DNA of 45,336 nucleotides from an uncultured Clostridia bacterium (GTDB lineage: Bacteria > Bacillota > Clostridia > Christensenellales > UBA1242), in assembly GCA_947366545.1 (NCBI GenBank), contig CANBAL010000002.1, positions 78,889 to 124,224 of the forward strand, given 5' to 3'. Position numbers and translations under genes: made by a program. Every line of letters starts with the position of its first letter. Position 1 is the first letter of the stretch. This document shows, in pieces, positions 8,572-17,425 of the stretch. The notes below the pieces were generated by a model. The model ran no database searches and had not been told where the DNA came from. It worked only from the letters and a program-made list of their open reading frames with translations.

Positions 8572-11487
8572 TTATTCGCTTTCGTCTTCACTTTTATAAA
8601 CGCAGGTTAAAAACAAATCTACAAATTCTTCAAATTCTTTTTTATCAGCAAACAGTAACTTGGCTGCAGAATCATATCCTTTTTCTTTTGCTTGTTTAGT
8701 TTTGAAAACTGGATCTAAATTGCCTACGGTTTTTTCAGTGTGTGCTTTGAGTGCATTATAGACATCACCAAATTTATGCAGCAAGTTTGCATCTATTCCT
8801 AAATCATGACACTTGTCTTCACTGATTGCAACAATCATCGTATCATCTTGTGGCAATTCACCATTGCTAAATGTTAGTTTCCCTTCAGGAAGATCAAGTT
8901 CAATATCCTCAAACGGATTTAATAATTTTGCCTTATTAGTACGAGAATCACGCCTTATATTTTTGAAAGTATCTACCTTTAAAATGCCTCGTTTTTGTAG
9001 TAAATCAAAAATCTTCTTTAAAATTGGTGAAATGTAAATCATAAGTTCTAAACCTATGAACTCTGTCACCTCAGGGAGTGTGCTTATTTCCTCTTTTACC
9101 TTTTCAAGCAACTTTTTATTCTCTTCTGGTATAATGTCATCTAGGAAATAATTTACATCTTCAACCAAATTATTTTGTATCAAATACTCGAGCTTATCTA
9201 TCGTTTTTACAACAGGTCTAGTTGTTTCCGATGTGTCACCCTCTCTTTTTGAGCCTTCTATTTGCAAGTTTGCACGAGCATCTTCACTTAAATCCTTTGT
9301 TTCTTCCGCGAATTTTGCCTCGATATCAGCAACACAATAAAATGCTGCGGCTTCTTTATTGACGGCTTGTATATACTCATCATAATTATTTATGAGTTCG
9401 TTTGCTTGCAAGACGGATGGATATGAGGTTGAAACTATTGGATTGAACACCCGTAGTTCCCTTGAATTGCCGCTCTTTATAAGTTGTGATGATGCAAGTT
9501 TTAATACATCATGTTTTTTATCAGAAACATCCATAAGTAAGGATATATTTTCCATTAAATTTTCAATGGTGGTTTTATTGTTAGGCTGAACTGTGAAAAG
9601 ATCTTTTAGCCATGTAGGAGATGTTTCGGCTTTTCTATCATAAAGAATATTTATCATCCTATCGCGGAGATCAGTAATTTGTTCATATATTCCTTCTATT
9701 GGGTTTTTATACGCTAAATAAGTCTTTAAAGAAGAAGTAACACTGCTTAATGATGGCGATTTGTAGTAATAGCCATTCTTAATAAAGCCATCAATTATAG
9801 GAAGAAAATACTCTTCAAGTGCCTTTTCTACTGGCACATCTTGATGTTGTGGGAAAACAAGTTTTGACCTTCTTAAAGCCTGCTTTTCTTCAAGAGAAGG
9901 CTCTGTTTTTTCTGGCTTTTGTGGAGCAGAGGCTACAATAGGTGCTTGAGTGGTTGATCTACCCTTTTTCTTTTCCTTCTTCGCCTTTTTCTCCTCTCGG
10001 CGTGCGGCACGAAGAGCCTCTAAGTTGCGTTTTTCTTCTTCGGCACGCTCTTTTTCCTGACGAGCCGCTTCCTTTCGTTTTTCCTCTTCGATTTCCTTAA
10101 TCTTAGCAAGATTTTTAATGGTAAGCCCACGATTTGTCTTGTTTACCTTGTTTTGAAGGCGAAGATACTCTTCATCGGTAAGAGATATTTCTGGAAGTTT
10201 TTTAACTACAATTTCTTTCTTCTTTGTACGCTCTATTGTGATGCCGTCTTCTTCACCACCATTGCCGCCTATGTTTTGTTCTTGCTGTGCTTTTGCAAGG
10301 AATGGATATGGATTTAATACAAAGTAGTCACGAAGAGGTAAATTAGAGTTTGTCTCTTCTCTTACAAGTGTGGCAAGCATAAATTCAAGCATGCTTGGAT
10401 CCGATGAAAGTACATTCATATTTTGCATACATGTTACTGCATTGTCTATGCCAAGATAATGCTCAAGAATAGCACTGATATTGCCAAAATTCTCTGGTTT
10501 CATTTTTTCAATCTGTGTTAAGTGATTGATATCTAGAGTGAATTTATCGCTAAGTTCTACTGCAAAACTATGTGGGTTCTTCTCAGCCTTTGTTCTCTCA
10601 GCGTATGGCTTTTTATTTACTAATTTCTCTATTTCTTCTGTAAGCACCTTATTCACATTTGATATAATATTAGGATGCACCAAAAGAAGAGATGGGGAAG
10701 CCTTTATTCTTTTGAGAAGGGCTTTGTCCATTTTATAATCATTACATAATTTGAGCATTTCTATCGCATTTTCAATATCTTTTGGTTTTGCGAGCAAGAG
10801 ACTTGGAACATCTTTGATAAGTGAGCGAGGATCATATACAAAACTATTGGTCTGTTTATCAAACATAAGATCGTTGAGAACGTTCATTATTTGTTGCAGT
10901 GTCTCTGCGTTTACATCATAGGCAATAGATGCACACCTTTCAAGCGCTGCCCTTGTTTCACCTTCCGTAAATAGTTCGCGATATTCCCCTTTTGGACCAT
11001 AGTATTTCTCAACCATTAAAGCCTCAAGAGAAGATTGAAATTTCTCAAGGTTAGCACTTTGTATATTGGTCTTTATGGCAAGTTTGAATGGATCTACCTT
11101 AAGTGCCTTTGCCTCGCGGAGTACTGAAATAAATTCCTCCTTTAAAGCATTATTTTCTTTGGCAAAAACAATAAGAGTGTTATCTACAAGTCCTCTTGCA
11201 AGTTCCCGTCTTTCCTCCCTATCAAAGCCCGTAATATCATTTTTAACAAACTCTTCATAAACATCTTGCAGCGTTGAAACAAGTTGTTCATCCATTCCCT
11301 CACATATGTTTGATATGAAAAGTTCTATCTCATCCTCATCAAAGCAAAAGTGAGAGGCAAAAATTTTCTTAATTTCTTCTGTCGCCTTCTTAAACTTTTC
11401 GTCGGATGCAATAAGTTCTTTAACTGCACCACGCTCCTCTTCTGTCATATTCTTTATCGCTGTGAGCGTTCTTTTAACTCTTGCCAT
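8572..11487 (-). CDS. Large helical protein of unknown function, in the pyrH position
   Basis: 971 residues, not recognised. It has no signal peptide or membrane segment, so is probably cytoplasmic. It appears mostly alpha-helical. Residues about 218-290 contain two back-to-back units of the form LIKDVPSLLLAKPKDIENAI and IKASPSLLLVHPNI, each followed by an amphipathic helix. This P-x-LLL-x-x-P spacing resembles mTERF-type helical repeats, though this is only a visual likeness. Residues about 455-510 are a highly charged Lys/Arg/Glu segment, probably coiled-coil. A second mainly helical half follows (about 540-971). It has its own perfect promoter and terminator, so is a single-gene unit between tsf and frr, where pyrH is usual. 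Start: ATG at 11487 after GGAGG. Confidence 0.9.
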   Translation of the reverse strand: MARVKRTLTAIKNMTEEERGAVKELIASDEKFKKATEEIKKIFASHFCFDEDEIELFISNICEGMDEQLVSTLQDVYEEFVKNDITGFDREERRELARGLVDNTLIVFAKENNALKEEFISVLREAKALKVDPFKLAIKTNIQSANLEKFQSSLEALMVEKYYGPKGEYRELFTEGETRAALERCASIAYDVNAETLQQIMNVLNDLMFDKQTNSFVYDPRSLIKDVPSLLLAKPKDIENAIEMLKLCNDYKMDKALLKRIKASPSLLLVHPNIISNVNKVLTEEIEKLVNKKPYAERTKAEKNPHSFAVELSDKFTLDINHLTQIEKMKPENFGNISAILEHYLGIDNAVTCMQNMNVLSSDPSMLEFMLATLVREETNSNLPLRDYFVLNPYPFLAKAQQEQNIGGNGGEEDGITIERTKKKEIVVKKLPEISLTDEEYLRLQNKVNKTNRGLTIKNLAKIKEIEEEKRKEAARQEKERAEEEKRNLEALRAARREEKKAKKEKKKGRSTTQAPIVASAPQKPEKTEPSLEEKQALRRSKLVFPQHQDVPVEKALEEYFLPIIDGFIKNGYYYKSPSLSSVTSSLKTYLAYKNPIEGIYEQITDLRDRMINILYDRKAETSPTWLKDLFTVQPNNKTTIENLMENISLLMDVSDKKHDVLKLASSQLIKSGNSRELRVFNPIVSTSYPSVLQANELINNYDEYIQAVNKEAAAFYCVADIEAKFAEETKDLSEDARANLQIEGSKREGDTSETTRPVVKTIDKLEYLIQNNLVEDVNYFLDDIIPEENKKLLEKVKEEISTLPEVTEFIGLELMIYISPILKKIFDLLQKRGILKVDTFKNIRRDSRTNKAKLLNPFEDIELDLPEGKLTFSNGELPQDDTMIVAISEDKCHDLGIDANLLHKFGDVYNALKAHTEKTVGNLDPVFKTKQAKEKGYDSAAKLLFADKKEFEEFVDLFLTCVYKSEDESE

Positions 11488-11510
11488 TTTTCCTCCAGTA
11501 TTATGTTTAT

Positions 11511-11539
11511 ATTATAGTTCACATAAACCATGTTGTCAA
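11511..11539 (-). promoter_or_regulatory. Perfect-consensus promoter of the 971-residue gene
   Basis: Minus strand: -35 TTGACA (11534-11539), exactly 17 bases, -10 TATAAT (11511-11516). All twelve positions match the sigma-A consensus, which suggests strong constitutive expression. Confidence 0.9.
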
Positions 11540-11543
11540 TACT

Positions 11544-11564
11544 AAAAAAAGCGGAAACTCCGCT
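11544..11564 (-). terminator. Terminator of rpsB-tsf
   Basis: Stem AGCGGA/TCCGCT with a three-base loop, followed on the minus strand by a run of seven T. It lies 20 bases after the tsf stop. Confidence 0.88.
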
Positions 11565-11584
11565 TTTTTCTTTTTTATTTAATT

Positions 11585-12235
11585 CTAGCCATTAATTTGC
11601 TTTGCGACTTCCTCAGCAAGATCATCATGTCTCTTTTCAAGGCCTTCACCCATCTCCCATCTTACAAAACGACGGATTGAAAGTTTTTCGCCTATCTTTA
11701 AGGTCATCTCATTCATGTACTCGGTAATAGTCATGCTTGAATCCTTAACATATGGTTGATCCATAAGGCAAACATCTTGGTAATATTTATTTACTCTGCC
11801 CTCAACCATTCTTTCAACGATTTGTGCTGGCTTGCCTTCATTTATGGCTTGTGCACGAAGTACCTCTTTTTCAGCATTAAGTGCCTCAACTGGTACCTCT
11901 TCGCGTCTTACATATTTTGGATTGGCTGCTGCAATCTGCATTGTAATATTTTTACCGATTTCTTGGAAAAGCTCGGTCTTTGCTACGAAATCTGTTTCAC
12001 AGTTGATTTCACAAATAACACCTATTCTTCCGCCCATATGAAGATATGAGAAAATTGCACCCTCTGCGGCAATTCTATTCTGTTTCTTTGCTGCAGCAGC
12101 AATTCCTTTCTCCCTAAGCCATAATGCGGCTTTTTCAAAGTCGCCATCACATTCAGTAAGAGCCTTCTTACAATCCATCATTCCTGCGTTTGTACGAGCA
12201 CGAAGTTCGGCAACATCTTTTGCTGTAAATGCCAT
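11585..12235 (-). CDS. tsf: Elongation factor Ts (short form)
   Basis: Guanine nucleotide exchange factor for EF-Tu. 216 residues, the short type, against about 290 in Bacillus. An N-terminal UBA-like domain (VAELRARTNAGMMDCKKAL) is followed by the EF-Tu-contacting motif NCETDFVAKTELF. A single dimerisation core then ends in KLSIRRFVRWEMGEGLEKR. Two bases separate it from rpsB; the two are co-transcribed and end at the 11544-11564 terminator. Confidence 0.97.
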   Translation of the reverse strand: MAFTAKDVAELRARTNAGMMDCKKALTECDGDFEKAALWLREKGIAAAAKKQNRIAAEGAIFSYLHMGGRIGVICEINCETDFVAKTELFQEIGKNITMQIAAANPKYVRREEVPVEALNAEKEVLRAQAINEGKPAQIVERMVEGRVNKYYQDVCLMDQPYVKDSSMTITEYMNEMTLKIGEKLSIRRFVRWEMGEGLEKRHDDLAEEVAKQING

Positions 12236-12237
12236 AA

Positions 12238-13113
12238 TTATTCTCCTTTATCAGCGGTTTCCGCTTTCTCTTCTTTTACTTCCTTCTTCTTTGGTGCTGG
12301 TTTCTTTCTTGCAGGTTTTTTTGGTTTTTCTTCCCCTGCCTCTGCCATTTCAAGATTTGGCTTCATTTCGGTGAGTGCTTTTTCAAGGTCGATAGCCTCT
12401 TCCTCAGCTACTTCTTCCTTCTTCATTGACACGCCTTCTCTTGCTTCAATAACTGCATCTGCAAGTGCCCCTGCAATGAGTTTTACAGAACGAAGTGCAT
12501 CGTCATTTCCTGGAATAACATAGTCAATTCCGTCTGGATTGCCGTTTGTATCAACAAGTCCGACCATTGGAATACCAAGGTTTACGCATTCTTTAACGCA
12601 AATGTGTTCCATGCTTGGGTCAACAACAAATACTACGCCTGGGAGTTCTCTCATCTCTTTGATTCCGCCAAGATTTTTCTCGAGTTTGTCTCTCTCGGCT
12701 TTGAGAAGTGTTACCTCTTTCTTTGGAAGAAGATCAAATTCCCCTACCTTCTCCATTTGATTGAGTTTGTTGAGTCTCTCAATTCTTGTCTTGATTGTCT
12801 TGAAGTTTGTAAGGCATCCCCCAAGCCATCTTGTGTTTACATAGTACATTCCGCATCTCTCGGCTTCTTCCTTGATTGCTTCCTGCGCCTGTTTCTTTGT
12901 GCCTACGAAAAGCACGCTTTTTCCACTTGCAACAACATCTCTTACAAACATGTAAGCCTTGTCTACAAGTACGGATGTGTCTTCTAGGTTGATGATGTGA
13001 ATATCATTTCTTGCAGTGAAAATGTATTTCTTCATCTTTGGGTTCCATTTCCTTGTCTGATGACCAAAATGAACGCCGGCTTCTAGAAGTTGTTTCATTG
13101 AAATTACTGACAT
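12238..13113 (-). CDS. rpsB: 30S ribosomal protein S2 with Lys-rich tail
   Basis: S2 is a late-assembling protein of the 30S subunit. The start is the ATG at 13113 ([20 protein letters not shown]) with AGGAGG seven bases upstream. A longer frame to 13188 begins at a GTG with no ribosome site and is rejected. 292 residues against about 245 in Bacillus. The extra length is a C-terminal tail of roughly 50 residues that is acidic first and then Lys/Pro/Ala-rich ([20 protein letters not shown]). Core motifs [35 protein letters not shown] and [13 protein letters not shown] are present. Preceded by a structured leader and a good promoter. Confidence 0.97.
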   Translation of the reverse strand: MSVISMKQLLEAGVHFGHQTRKWNPKMKKYIFTARNDIHIINLEDTSVLVDKAYMFVRDVVASGKSVLFVGTKKQAQEAIKEEAERCGMYYVNTRWLGGCLTNFKTIKTRIERLNKLNQMEKVGEFDLLPKKEVTLLKAERDKLEKNLGGIKEMRELPGVVFVVDPSMEHICVKECVNLGIPMVGLVDTNGNPDGIDYVIPGNDDALRSVKLIAGALADAVIEAREGVSMKKEEVAEEEAIDLEKALTEMKPNLEMAEAGEEKPKKPARKKPAPKKKEVKEEKAETADKGE

Positions 13114-13280
13114 TATTTTTTCCTCCTTTTTGTTTTTGTCCTTCCCCATAGTTTTAACTCTTAAAGTCACCTCAAGTGCCTTAGGCACTTTTTAGACATT
13201 AATGAATTTTGTTTTAGTACTAATGTCTGTCTTAGGCAACAACTTTAAAATCTTCTATGAGTGCAAATTGTCCAATGACA
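13114..13280 (-). promoter_or_regulatory. Structured 5' leader of rpsB-tsf
   Basis: A predicted leader of about 167 bases with two strong stem-loops on the minus strand. The upstream one has an 8-bp stem (AGACATTA/TAATGTCT, 13194-13201 with 13221-13228). Next is a compact 7-bp stem (AAGTGCC/GGCACTT, 13174-13190, three-base loop). The octamer TGCCTAAG occurs twice, once before the first stem and once in the second. Several bacterial r-protein operons are autoregulated through such leaders, so feedback by S2 is plausible but inferred. Confidence 0.5.
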
Positions 13281-13286
13281 AGTGTT

Positions 13287-13315
13287 AATATATCATAATT
13301 ATTTAAAAAAGGCAA
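13287..13315 (-). promoter_or_regulatory. Promoter of rpsB-tsf
   Basis: Minus strand: -35 TTGCCT (13310-13315), 17 bases, -10 TATATT (13287-13292) with the TGA extension immediately upstream. Confidence 0.7.
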
Positions 13316-13365
13316 GTGTTTTTGTAGCAGATTTTATTATTAATTAATAATTTTCTTAAAGTAAT

Positions 13366-13387
13366 AAAAAAAGTGGCTGAGCCACTT
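13366..13387. terminator. Terminator after the 117-residue hypothetical gene
   Basis: 7-bp stem AAGTGGC/GCCACTT with a three-base loop and A/T runs on both sides. On the minus strand it directly follows the stop at 13390. Confidence 0.82.
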
Positions 13388-13389
13388 TT

Positions 13390-13740
13390 TTAGTTTTCTG
13401 TTTCGCCTGAAAGTTTTTCTACCTTAGCCACTACACTTTGAAACAACTCTCTTGTGCTTTCTGACATTGATTCCGCGGGTGTCATTAGCAATATAATCTC
13501 ATTTTGAACTTTTGTAAGATAGTTTGGATGCAGACCTAAGCACAATGATGCAATCTTTAAAAGTCTTACGCGATGATTTATATTCTCTTCCATCATATCC
13601 TTATCCTTGAGTTCCTCTTTATCAAGTTTATTTACATATGATAACAGTCTTTCTATATATGACTGCTGTTGATCCCTAGTTGCTCTATAAAATCTATCAT
13701 ATTCGTTTATTAAACTTTTATATTCGTAATCTTTCATCAT
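13390..13740 (-). CDS. Small helical hypothetical protein
   Basis: Not recognised. About 116-117 residues, charged and helical (DYEYKSLINEYDRFYRATRD; a central LLKIASLCLGLHPNYLT), with no signal peptide or membrane span. Two ATG codons in tandem (13740, 13737) follow AAGGAG; the second has the better 7-base spacing. A longer frame to 13773 starts inside the promoter region and is unlikely. It is a single-gene unit with its own promoter (13764-13792) and terminator, between rpsB and secF. Confidence 0.75.
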   Translation of the reverse strand: MMKDYEYKSLINEYDRFYRATRDQQQSYIERLLSYVNKLDKEELKDKDMMEENINHRVRLLKIASLCLGLHPNYLTKVQNEIILLMTPAESMSESTRELFQSVVAKVEKLSGETEN

Positions 13741-13763
13741 CTTTCTCCTTTTTACGCCCGAGT

Positions 13764-13792
13764 AGTATAACATGTTATTTACCGAAAGTAAA
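13764..13792 (-). promoter_or_regulatory. Promoter of the 117-residue hypothetical gene
   Basis: Minus strand: -35 TTTACT (13787-13792), 17 bases, -10 TATACT (13764-13769) with a TG extension. Confidence 0.65.
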
Positions 13793-13802
13793 GAGGAAAA
13801 TT

Positions 13803-13826
13803 AAAAAAAGTGGCTTTAAGCCACTT
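13803..13826. terminator. Terminator of secDF
   Basis: 9-bp stem AAGTGGCTT/AAGCCACTT overlapping the secF stop codon, with a run of A on the plus strand (T on the transcript side) after it. Confidence 0.8.
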
Positions 13827-14880
13827 TCTTTTTCTTTTTTCTTGGTCTATATGCGATTGACCATAACCCTGGGGTTATAAATACTGATGAATAGAAACCT
13901 GCGAGTATGCCGATTAAAATTGGTACTGCAAACTCCCTTATATCATTCACCCCTATTATTGCAACCATTGCTATTGTAATAAGAGTTGTGAGGGTTGTAA
14001 GCACTGACCTTGCCATAGTTTGTTTAACAGAAGCATTTGCAAGTTCAGAATTTGATGCCTTTTCATATTTTCCATTCTTAGTGTTTTCGCGTATTCTATC
14101 AAAGATAATAATTGTATTATTGATGGAATAGCCAAGTATGGTGACAAGTGCTGCGACAAAAGATGAATTTATTGTGATTCTGAATATTAGCACTAAGCTT
14201 GTCATAACAAGCAGGTCATGGAAAAGCGCAAGTATTGCTGCAAGTCCGCTTGTGATTTCAAATCTGAACGCAACATAGATAAGAATCAATACGATTGCAA
14301 CGAGCATTGCAATAAATGCATTCATTAGTAGTTCACCACTTGCAGTGGCCATAACAACCTCGGGTGCGGATACTGCATTGGTATAATCCTCTGTTACAGA
14401 GATTTCTTCATACCCAAAAAGTTTTTGTAAATTCTCTCTGATAGTGCGATTGGTTTCGGCAACCTCTGTGCCACTGGCACCACTAATATTTTGATACCTT
14501 ACTTCAACGGCAAGACCGCCATTGATAACACCCTCCACATCCATTGTGGTTGAGCGGAATGAGTTGATTGAAAGCCCTTCTGCCTTCAAAACCTCATTTA
14601 TCATATCGTGCATTTTATTATAATCATTGGTGTCTTTATCTATTTTATATTGAGTAGCCTCTTCGATTACGCCTTCACTATTCGCATACACCTTAATGAC
14701 TGTACCGCCAGTGAAATCAAGTCCGAGATTAAACCCTACTGTGAAAAGTAACACGATACCAACAATCACTATTAAAATTGGTGCGATGATAAACCATTTA
14801 AGATTTTTGCAATAGTCAAACTTCGAGTTCGCTATCATTCTATCCATTGAAAATCTGTTATATAGTTTTTTCTTACTCAT
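13816..14880 (-). CDS. secF: Protein translocase subunit SecF
   Basis: Partner of SecD; uses the proton motive force to complete export through SecYEG. The start is taken as the ATG at 14880 (MSKKKLYNRF), with GGAGGT seven bases upstream; five more codons are open but lack a site. About 354 residues, six membrane spans. Motifs: GLDFTGGTVIKV after the first span, and YSINNTIIIFDRIRENTK and SVLTTLTTLITI in the membrane core. It overlaps the secD 3' end by eight bases. Ends in Lys-rich RPRKKKKKVA. Confidence 0.95.
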   Translation of the reverse strand: MSKKKLYNRFSMDRMIANSKFDYCKNLKWFIIAPILIVIVGIVLLFTVGFNLGLDFTGGTVIKVYANSEGVIEEATQYKIDKDTNDYNKMHDMINEVLKAEGLSINSFRSTTMDVEGVINGGLAVEVRYQNISGASGTEVAETNRTIRENLQKLFGYEEISVTEDYTNAVSAPEVVMATASGELLMNAFIAMLVAIVLILIYVAFRFEITSGLAAILALFHDLLVMTSLVLIFRITINSSFVAALVTILGYSINNTIIIFDRIRENTKNGKYEKASNSELANASVKQTMARSVLTTLTTLITIAMVAIIGVNDIREFAVPILIGILAGFYSSVFITPGLWSIAYRPRKKKKKVA

Positions 14881-16261
14881 GCTGCTTACCTCCATCGACT
14901 ACGATTTCGGCTGGTTGAGTCTCTTTCTCTGTCTCCTCTTCCTCAACAATCTCTACAACATCTGCCTCACGATAGAGGCTTGCTTTCTCTGGCTTTGTGC
15001 TATTGATTGGAAGATAAGATTTAACAAGAAATCTTGTAACAACCAAGGTTGTGAACATGGAAAGAACTATACCAAGTAGCAAGGTGATTGCAAAGCCTTT
15101 AATGGCTGCTGTGCCGAGTATATACAAAATTACAGATGTGATTATTGTTGTGATGTTGGAGTCAAATATAGGCCAAAATGCCTTTTTAAAGCCGCCCTTC
15201 ACTGCAAGGTGCATCTTTCTTCCTGAGGCGTATTCCTCTTTTATACGCTCAAAGATGATGACATTGCCGTCAACCGCCATTCCTAAACTCAAGATAATAC
15301 CCGCTATACCTGGGAGTGTGAGTTGAACAAATGGTATTGCTTGAAGGAAGAATAACATGAGTATTAAGTATATAACAAGTGCAAAATCGGCAAGGAGACC
15401 AAAATCGCCGTATCTCCACCACATTATTCCCATAACGAGCAAGAGTGCCACTGCACCAGCTATGATGCCATATAAAAGTGCATCCCTACCAAGAGTAGCA
15501 GAAATTACACTGTTTTCAAACAGTTTAAGTTTGACATTAAAGGTACCGCTCATTATATTAAATGCGTACTCTTTTGCACTATCATAACTATTTAGTCCTT
15601 CACCCGAAATAAAGGTTGAGCCGCCTGTGATAGCCTCATTACATGTGAGAGTGCCCCAAGGCTCGCCACTTACTGAACCGAGGTAGACATAAATATACTT
15701 ATCTTCGCTCTTAGAAGATACCTTGGTTGTAAGTTCACTAAACGCCTTTTTGCCTTCGTCATTAAAGTTGACAACTACGCCGTACTGGCTGTTTTCATTA
15801 TTATAACTTACATAAACATTTGTTACTTGTGAGCCATCAATCCATACTTTTGGAGTTACTGTGCTTGATGCACGCTCCTCAGTCATATACAAAGTTTGTG
15901 GATTTTCAAGGAAGGAGAATATCTCATCTGTATCATCGGCATCTGGCACCTCTATCCTTATTCTTCCGCTGCCCTGTCTTGTTACTGTTGCCTCGCTGTA
16001 CCCTTCACTATAAAGTACCGCTTGCAATCTTGTGATTGTAGCGTCAATAGCATTATTCATGTCTGTGCCTGCTGGTGTCTCGGTATCATAAACCACTGAT
16101 AGTCCGCCCGACAAATCAAGCCCGAGTGATATCGCATTCGCAAAGCCGTTATATCTATAATTTGTAAATGGTATATCAAAACTTGCCACAGATAAAAAGA
16201 TACCTATGGCTACTATTATTGATAAAAAAACAAATCTGCGTATTGCCCGTTTTTTTGACAT
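14873..16261 (-). CDS. secD: Protein translocase subunit SecD
   Basis: Large subunit of the SecDF export motor. The start is taken as the ATG at 16261 (MSKKRAIRRF); an upstream in-frame extension of eleven codons is unlikely. About 462 residues. First span, then the periplasmic P1 head with LGLDLSGGLSVVYDTE. The membrane domain has GIAGIILSLGMAVDGNVIIFERIKEE and FDSNITTIITSVILYILGT. A Glu-rich cytoplasmic tail ends the protein. Transcribed with secF from the promoter at 16328-16356. Confidence 0.96.
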   Translation of the reverse strand: MSKKRAIRRFVFLSIIVAIGIFLSVASFDIPFTNYRYNGFANAISLGLDLSGGLSVVYDTETPAGTDMNNAIDATITRLQAVLYSEGYSEATVTRQGSGRIRIEVPDADDTDEIFSFLENPQTLYMTEERASSTVTPKVWIDGSQVTNVYVSYNNENSQYGVVVNFNDEGKKAFSELTTKVSSKSEDKYIYVYLGSVSGEPWGTLTCNEAITGGSTFISGEGLNSYDSAKEYAFNIMSGTFNVKLKLFENSVISATLGRDALLYGIIAGAVALLLVMGIMWWRYGDFGLLADFALVIYLILMLFFLQAIPFVQLTLPGIAGIILSLGMAVDGNVIIFERIKEEYASGRKMHLAVKGGFKKAFWPIFDSNITTIITSVILYILGTAAIKGFAITLLLGIVLSMFTTLVVTRFLVKSYLPINSTKPEKASLYREADVVEIVEEEETEKETQPAEIVVDGGKQHE

Positions 16262-16327
16262 TAAAATCCCCTTTCTCCTTGCTGGTAAATTCAAAATCTT
16301 TTATTTGGATTTTATTATTACCTTCTA

Positions 16328-16356
16328 AGTATAAAAGAATAAGGGCGTTGTGTCAA
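16328..16356 (-). promoter_or_regulatory. Promoter of secD-secF
   Basis: Minus strand: -35 TTGACA (16351-16356), 17 bases, -10 TATACT (16328-16333). Confidence 0.85.
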
Positions 16357-16369
16357 ATGTTTTTTTTGA

Positions 16370-16789
16370 TTATACCGAACTTTTTTTGATATTTACACAA
16401 ATTATTCCGCAGATAGCCCCCATTATTCCACCAAAGAGCATATCATTGAGCAGTGTCCTATCAAACACAAACCTTCCATCTAAAATGCTGAACACTGTAA
16501 ATGCTAGCATAGTAAATATCAGTCCGATGAGTAGTCCACTTACAAGCCCCATCTCCTTCTCTTTCTTAAGCCCGATAAATACGCCTAAAAAGATGCTTAC
16601 CCCCTTGATTACTTGATTTACTGGATTTATTACACTATCTGAAATATTTGTAAACTTTAATATAAATGCAAATATCAGTATCCCAACAAGGCTTACACAT
16701 AATGCAGTTAAACATCCCTTTAATATCGAAATAATCATGGTCTTTTTGGCAGGATTATCTTCTTTTATTCTTCTGGCTTTCAGTTTCAT
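16370..16789 (-). CDS. TIGR04086-type membrane protein
   Basis: 139 residues with four predicted membrane spans (about residues 20-45, 60-76, 82-101, 117-133) and a Lys/Arg-rich N-terminus. Size, topology and position next to yajC and secDF fit the TIGR04086 (YrzE-like) family of Clostridia and Bacilli, whose function is unknown. The glycine-rich last span, MLFGGIMGAICGIICVNI, is characteristic. Start: ATG at 16789 after AAAGGAGGC. Family assignment is from memory of layout, not a search. Confidence 0.7.
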   Translation of the reverse strand: MKLKARRIKEDNPAKKTMIISILKGCLTALCVSLVGILIFAFILKFTNISDSVINPVNQVIKGVSIFLGVFIGLKKEKEMGLVSGLLIGLIFTMLAFTVFSILDGRFVFDRTLLNDMLFGGIMGAICGIICVNIKKSSV

Positions 16790-16860
16790 TTTTGCCTCCT
16801 TTCTTCGCTTTTATACTGTAAAATATGTTTCCGAAAGGATTTATAGAACTTTTAGACAAC

Positions 16861-16884
16861 AAAAAAGAGGCGAGAGCCTCTTTT
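16861..16884. terminator. Terminator of the yajC unit
   Basis: 9-bp stem AAAAGAGGC/GCCTCTTTT with a GAGA loop, just after the yajC stop, with T runs on both strands. Confidence 0.85.
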
Positions 16885-16888
16885 ATTG

Positions 16889-17404
16889 TTATTTGTTTTC
16901 TTTTTTGGTTTTGCGTGGCTTTTTGCCAGATACTTGTGCCTCAAGCTCGGCTGTTGTATCAGTCTCCACTGGAGTTGTTTCAACTGGGGTTTCAGTTGGG
17001 TTTTCGGTAACTACTGTCTCCTTAACCTCTTGTGTTTTTGCCTTACGAGACTTTTTATCAGTCTTTTCTGGTTCAGCCTTTGTTTCTGGGGCTGGGGTCT
17101 CAGGCGCCTTTACTGGCTCATCCCTAAACACATTATAAATTGCATATGCGTCAACAGAAATATAACCCTTATTTTTGCCAGAGCCTGTTTCTATGGTGAC
17201 AATCTTTTTATCTGCTTCCATTTGAAGATCAACTATAGTACCATACACGCCGCTTGTTGTAAGCACCTTATCTCCACGCTTGAGAGAGTTGGTTTGCTCC
17301 TGCATCTTTTGGTTTTCTTTTTTATTCCTACTGCTTACAAGTATTGGATACGCAATCACAAGCAAGAGTATGAACACGATTAAAATAATTTGTGTTACAT
17401 CCAT
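16889..17404 (-). CDS. yajC: YajC, Sec accessory membrane protein, with long tail
   Basis: Single-span membrane protein associated with SecDF. One N-terminal span (ILIVFILLLVIAYPILV) and the YajC core (SLKRGDKVLTTSGVYGTIVD, KNKGYISVDAYAI) end at about residue 95. The remaining 75 or so residues are a Pro/Glu/Thr/Lys-rich extension ending in GKKPRKTKKENK; typical YajC is about 100 residues. The ATG at 17404 has AGGAGG upstream, immediately after the stop of a 26-codon ORF. Confidence 0.93.
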   Translation of the reverse strand: MDVTQIILIVFILLLVIAYPILVSSRNKKENQKMQEQTNSLKRGDKVLTTSGVYGTIVDLQMEADKKIVTIETGSGKNKGYISVDAYAIYNVFRDEPVKAPETPAPETKAEPEKTDKKSRKAKTQEVKETVVTENPTETPVETTPVETDTTAELEAQVSGKKPRKTKKENK

Positions 17405-17425
17405 GTTTTTTACCTCCTAACAAAG

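Noticed and set aside
12238..13113. Lys-rich end of S2 as a frameshift artefact
   Set aside because: Frame continues directly to tsf with a two-base gap and similar tails occur on other proteins in the window.
13114..13188. N-terminal extension of S2 from GTG 13188
   Set aside because: No ribosome site, lies in the leader; ATG 13113 has AGGAGG and gives the normal S2 N-terminus.
16737..17383. Plus-strand frames of 133 and 165 residues over yajC
   Set aside because: Shadow of the Pro/Glu/Thr/Lys-rich YajC tail; yajC has the family motifs and a ribosome site.
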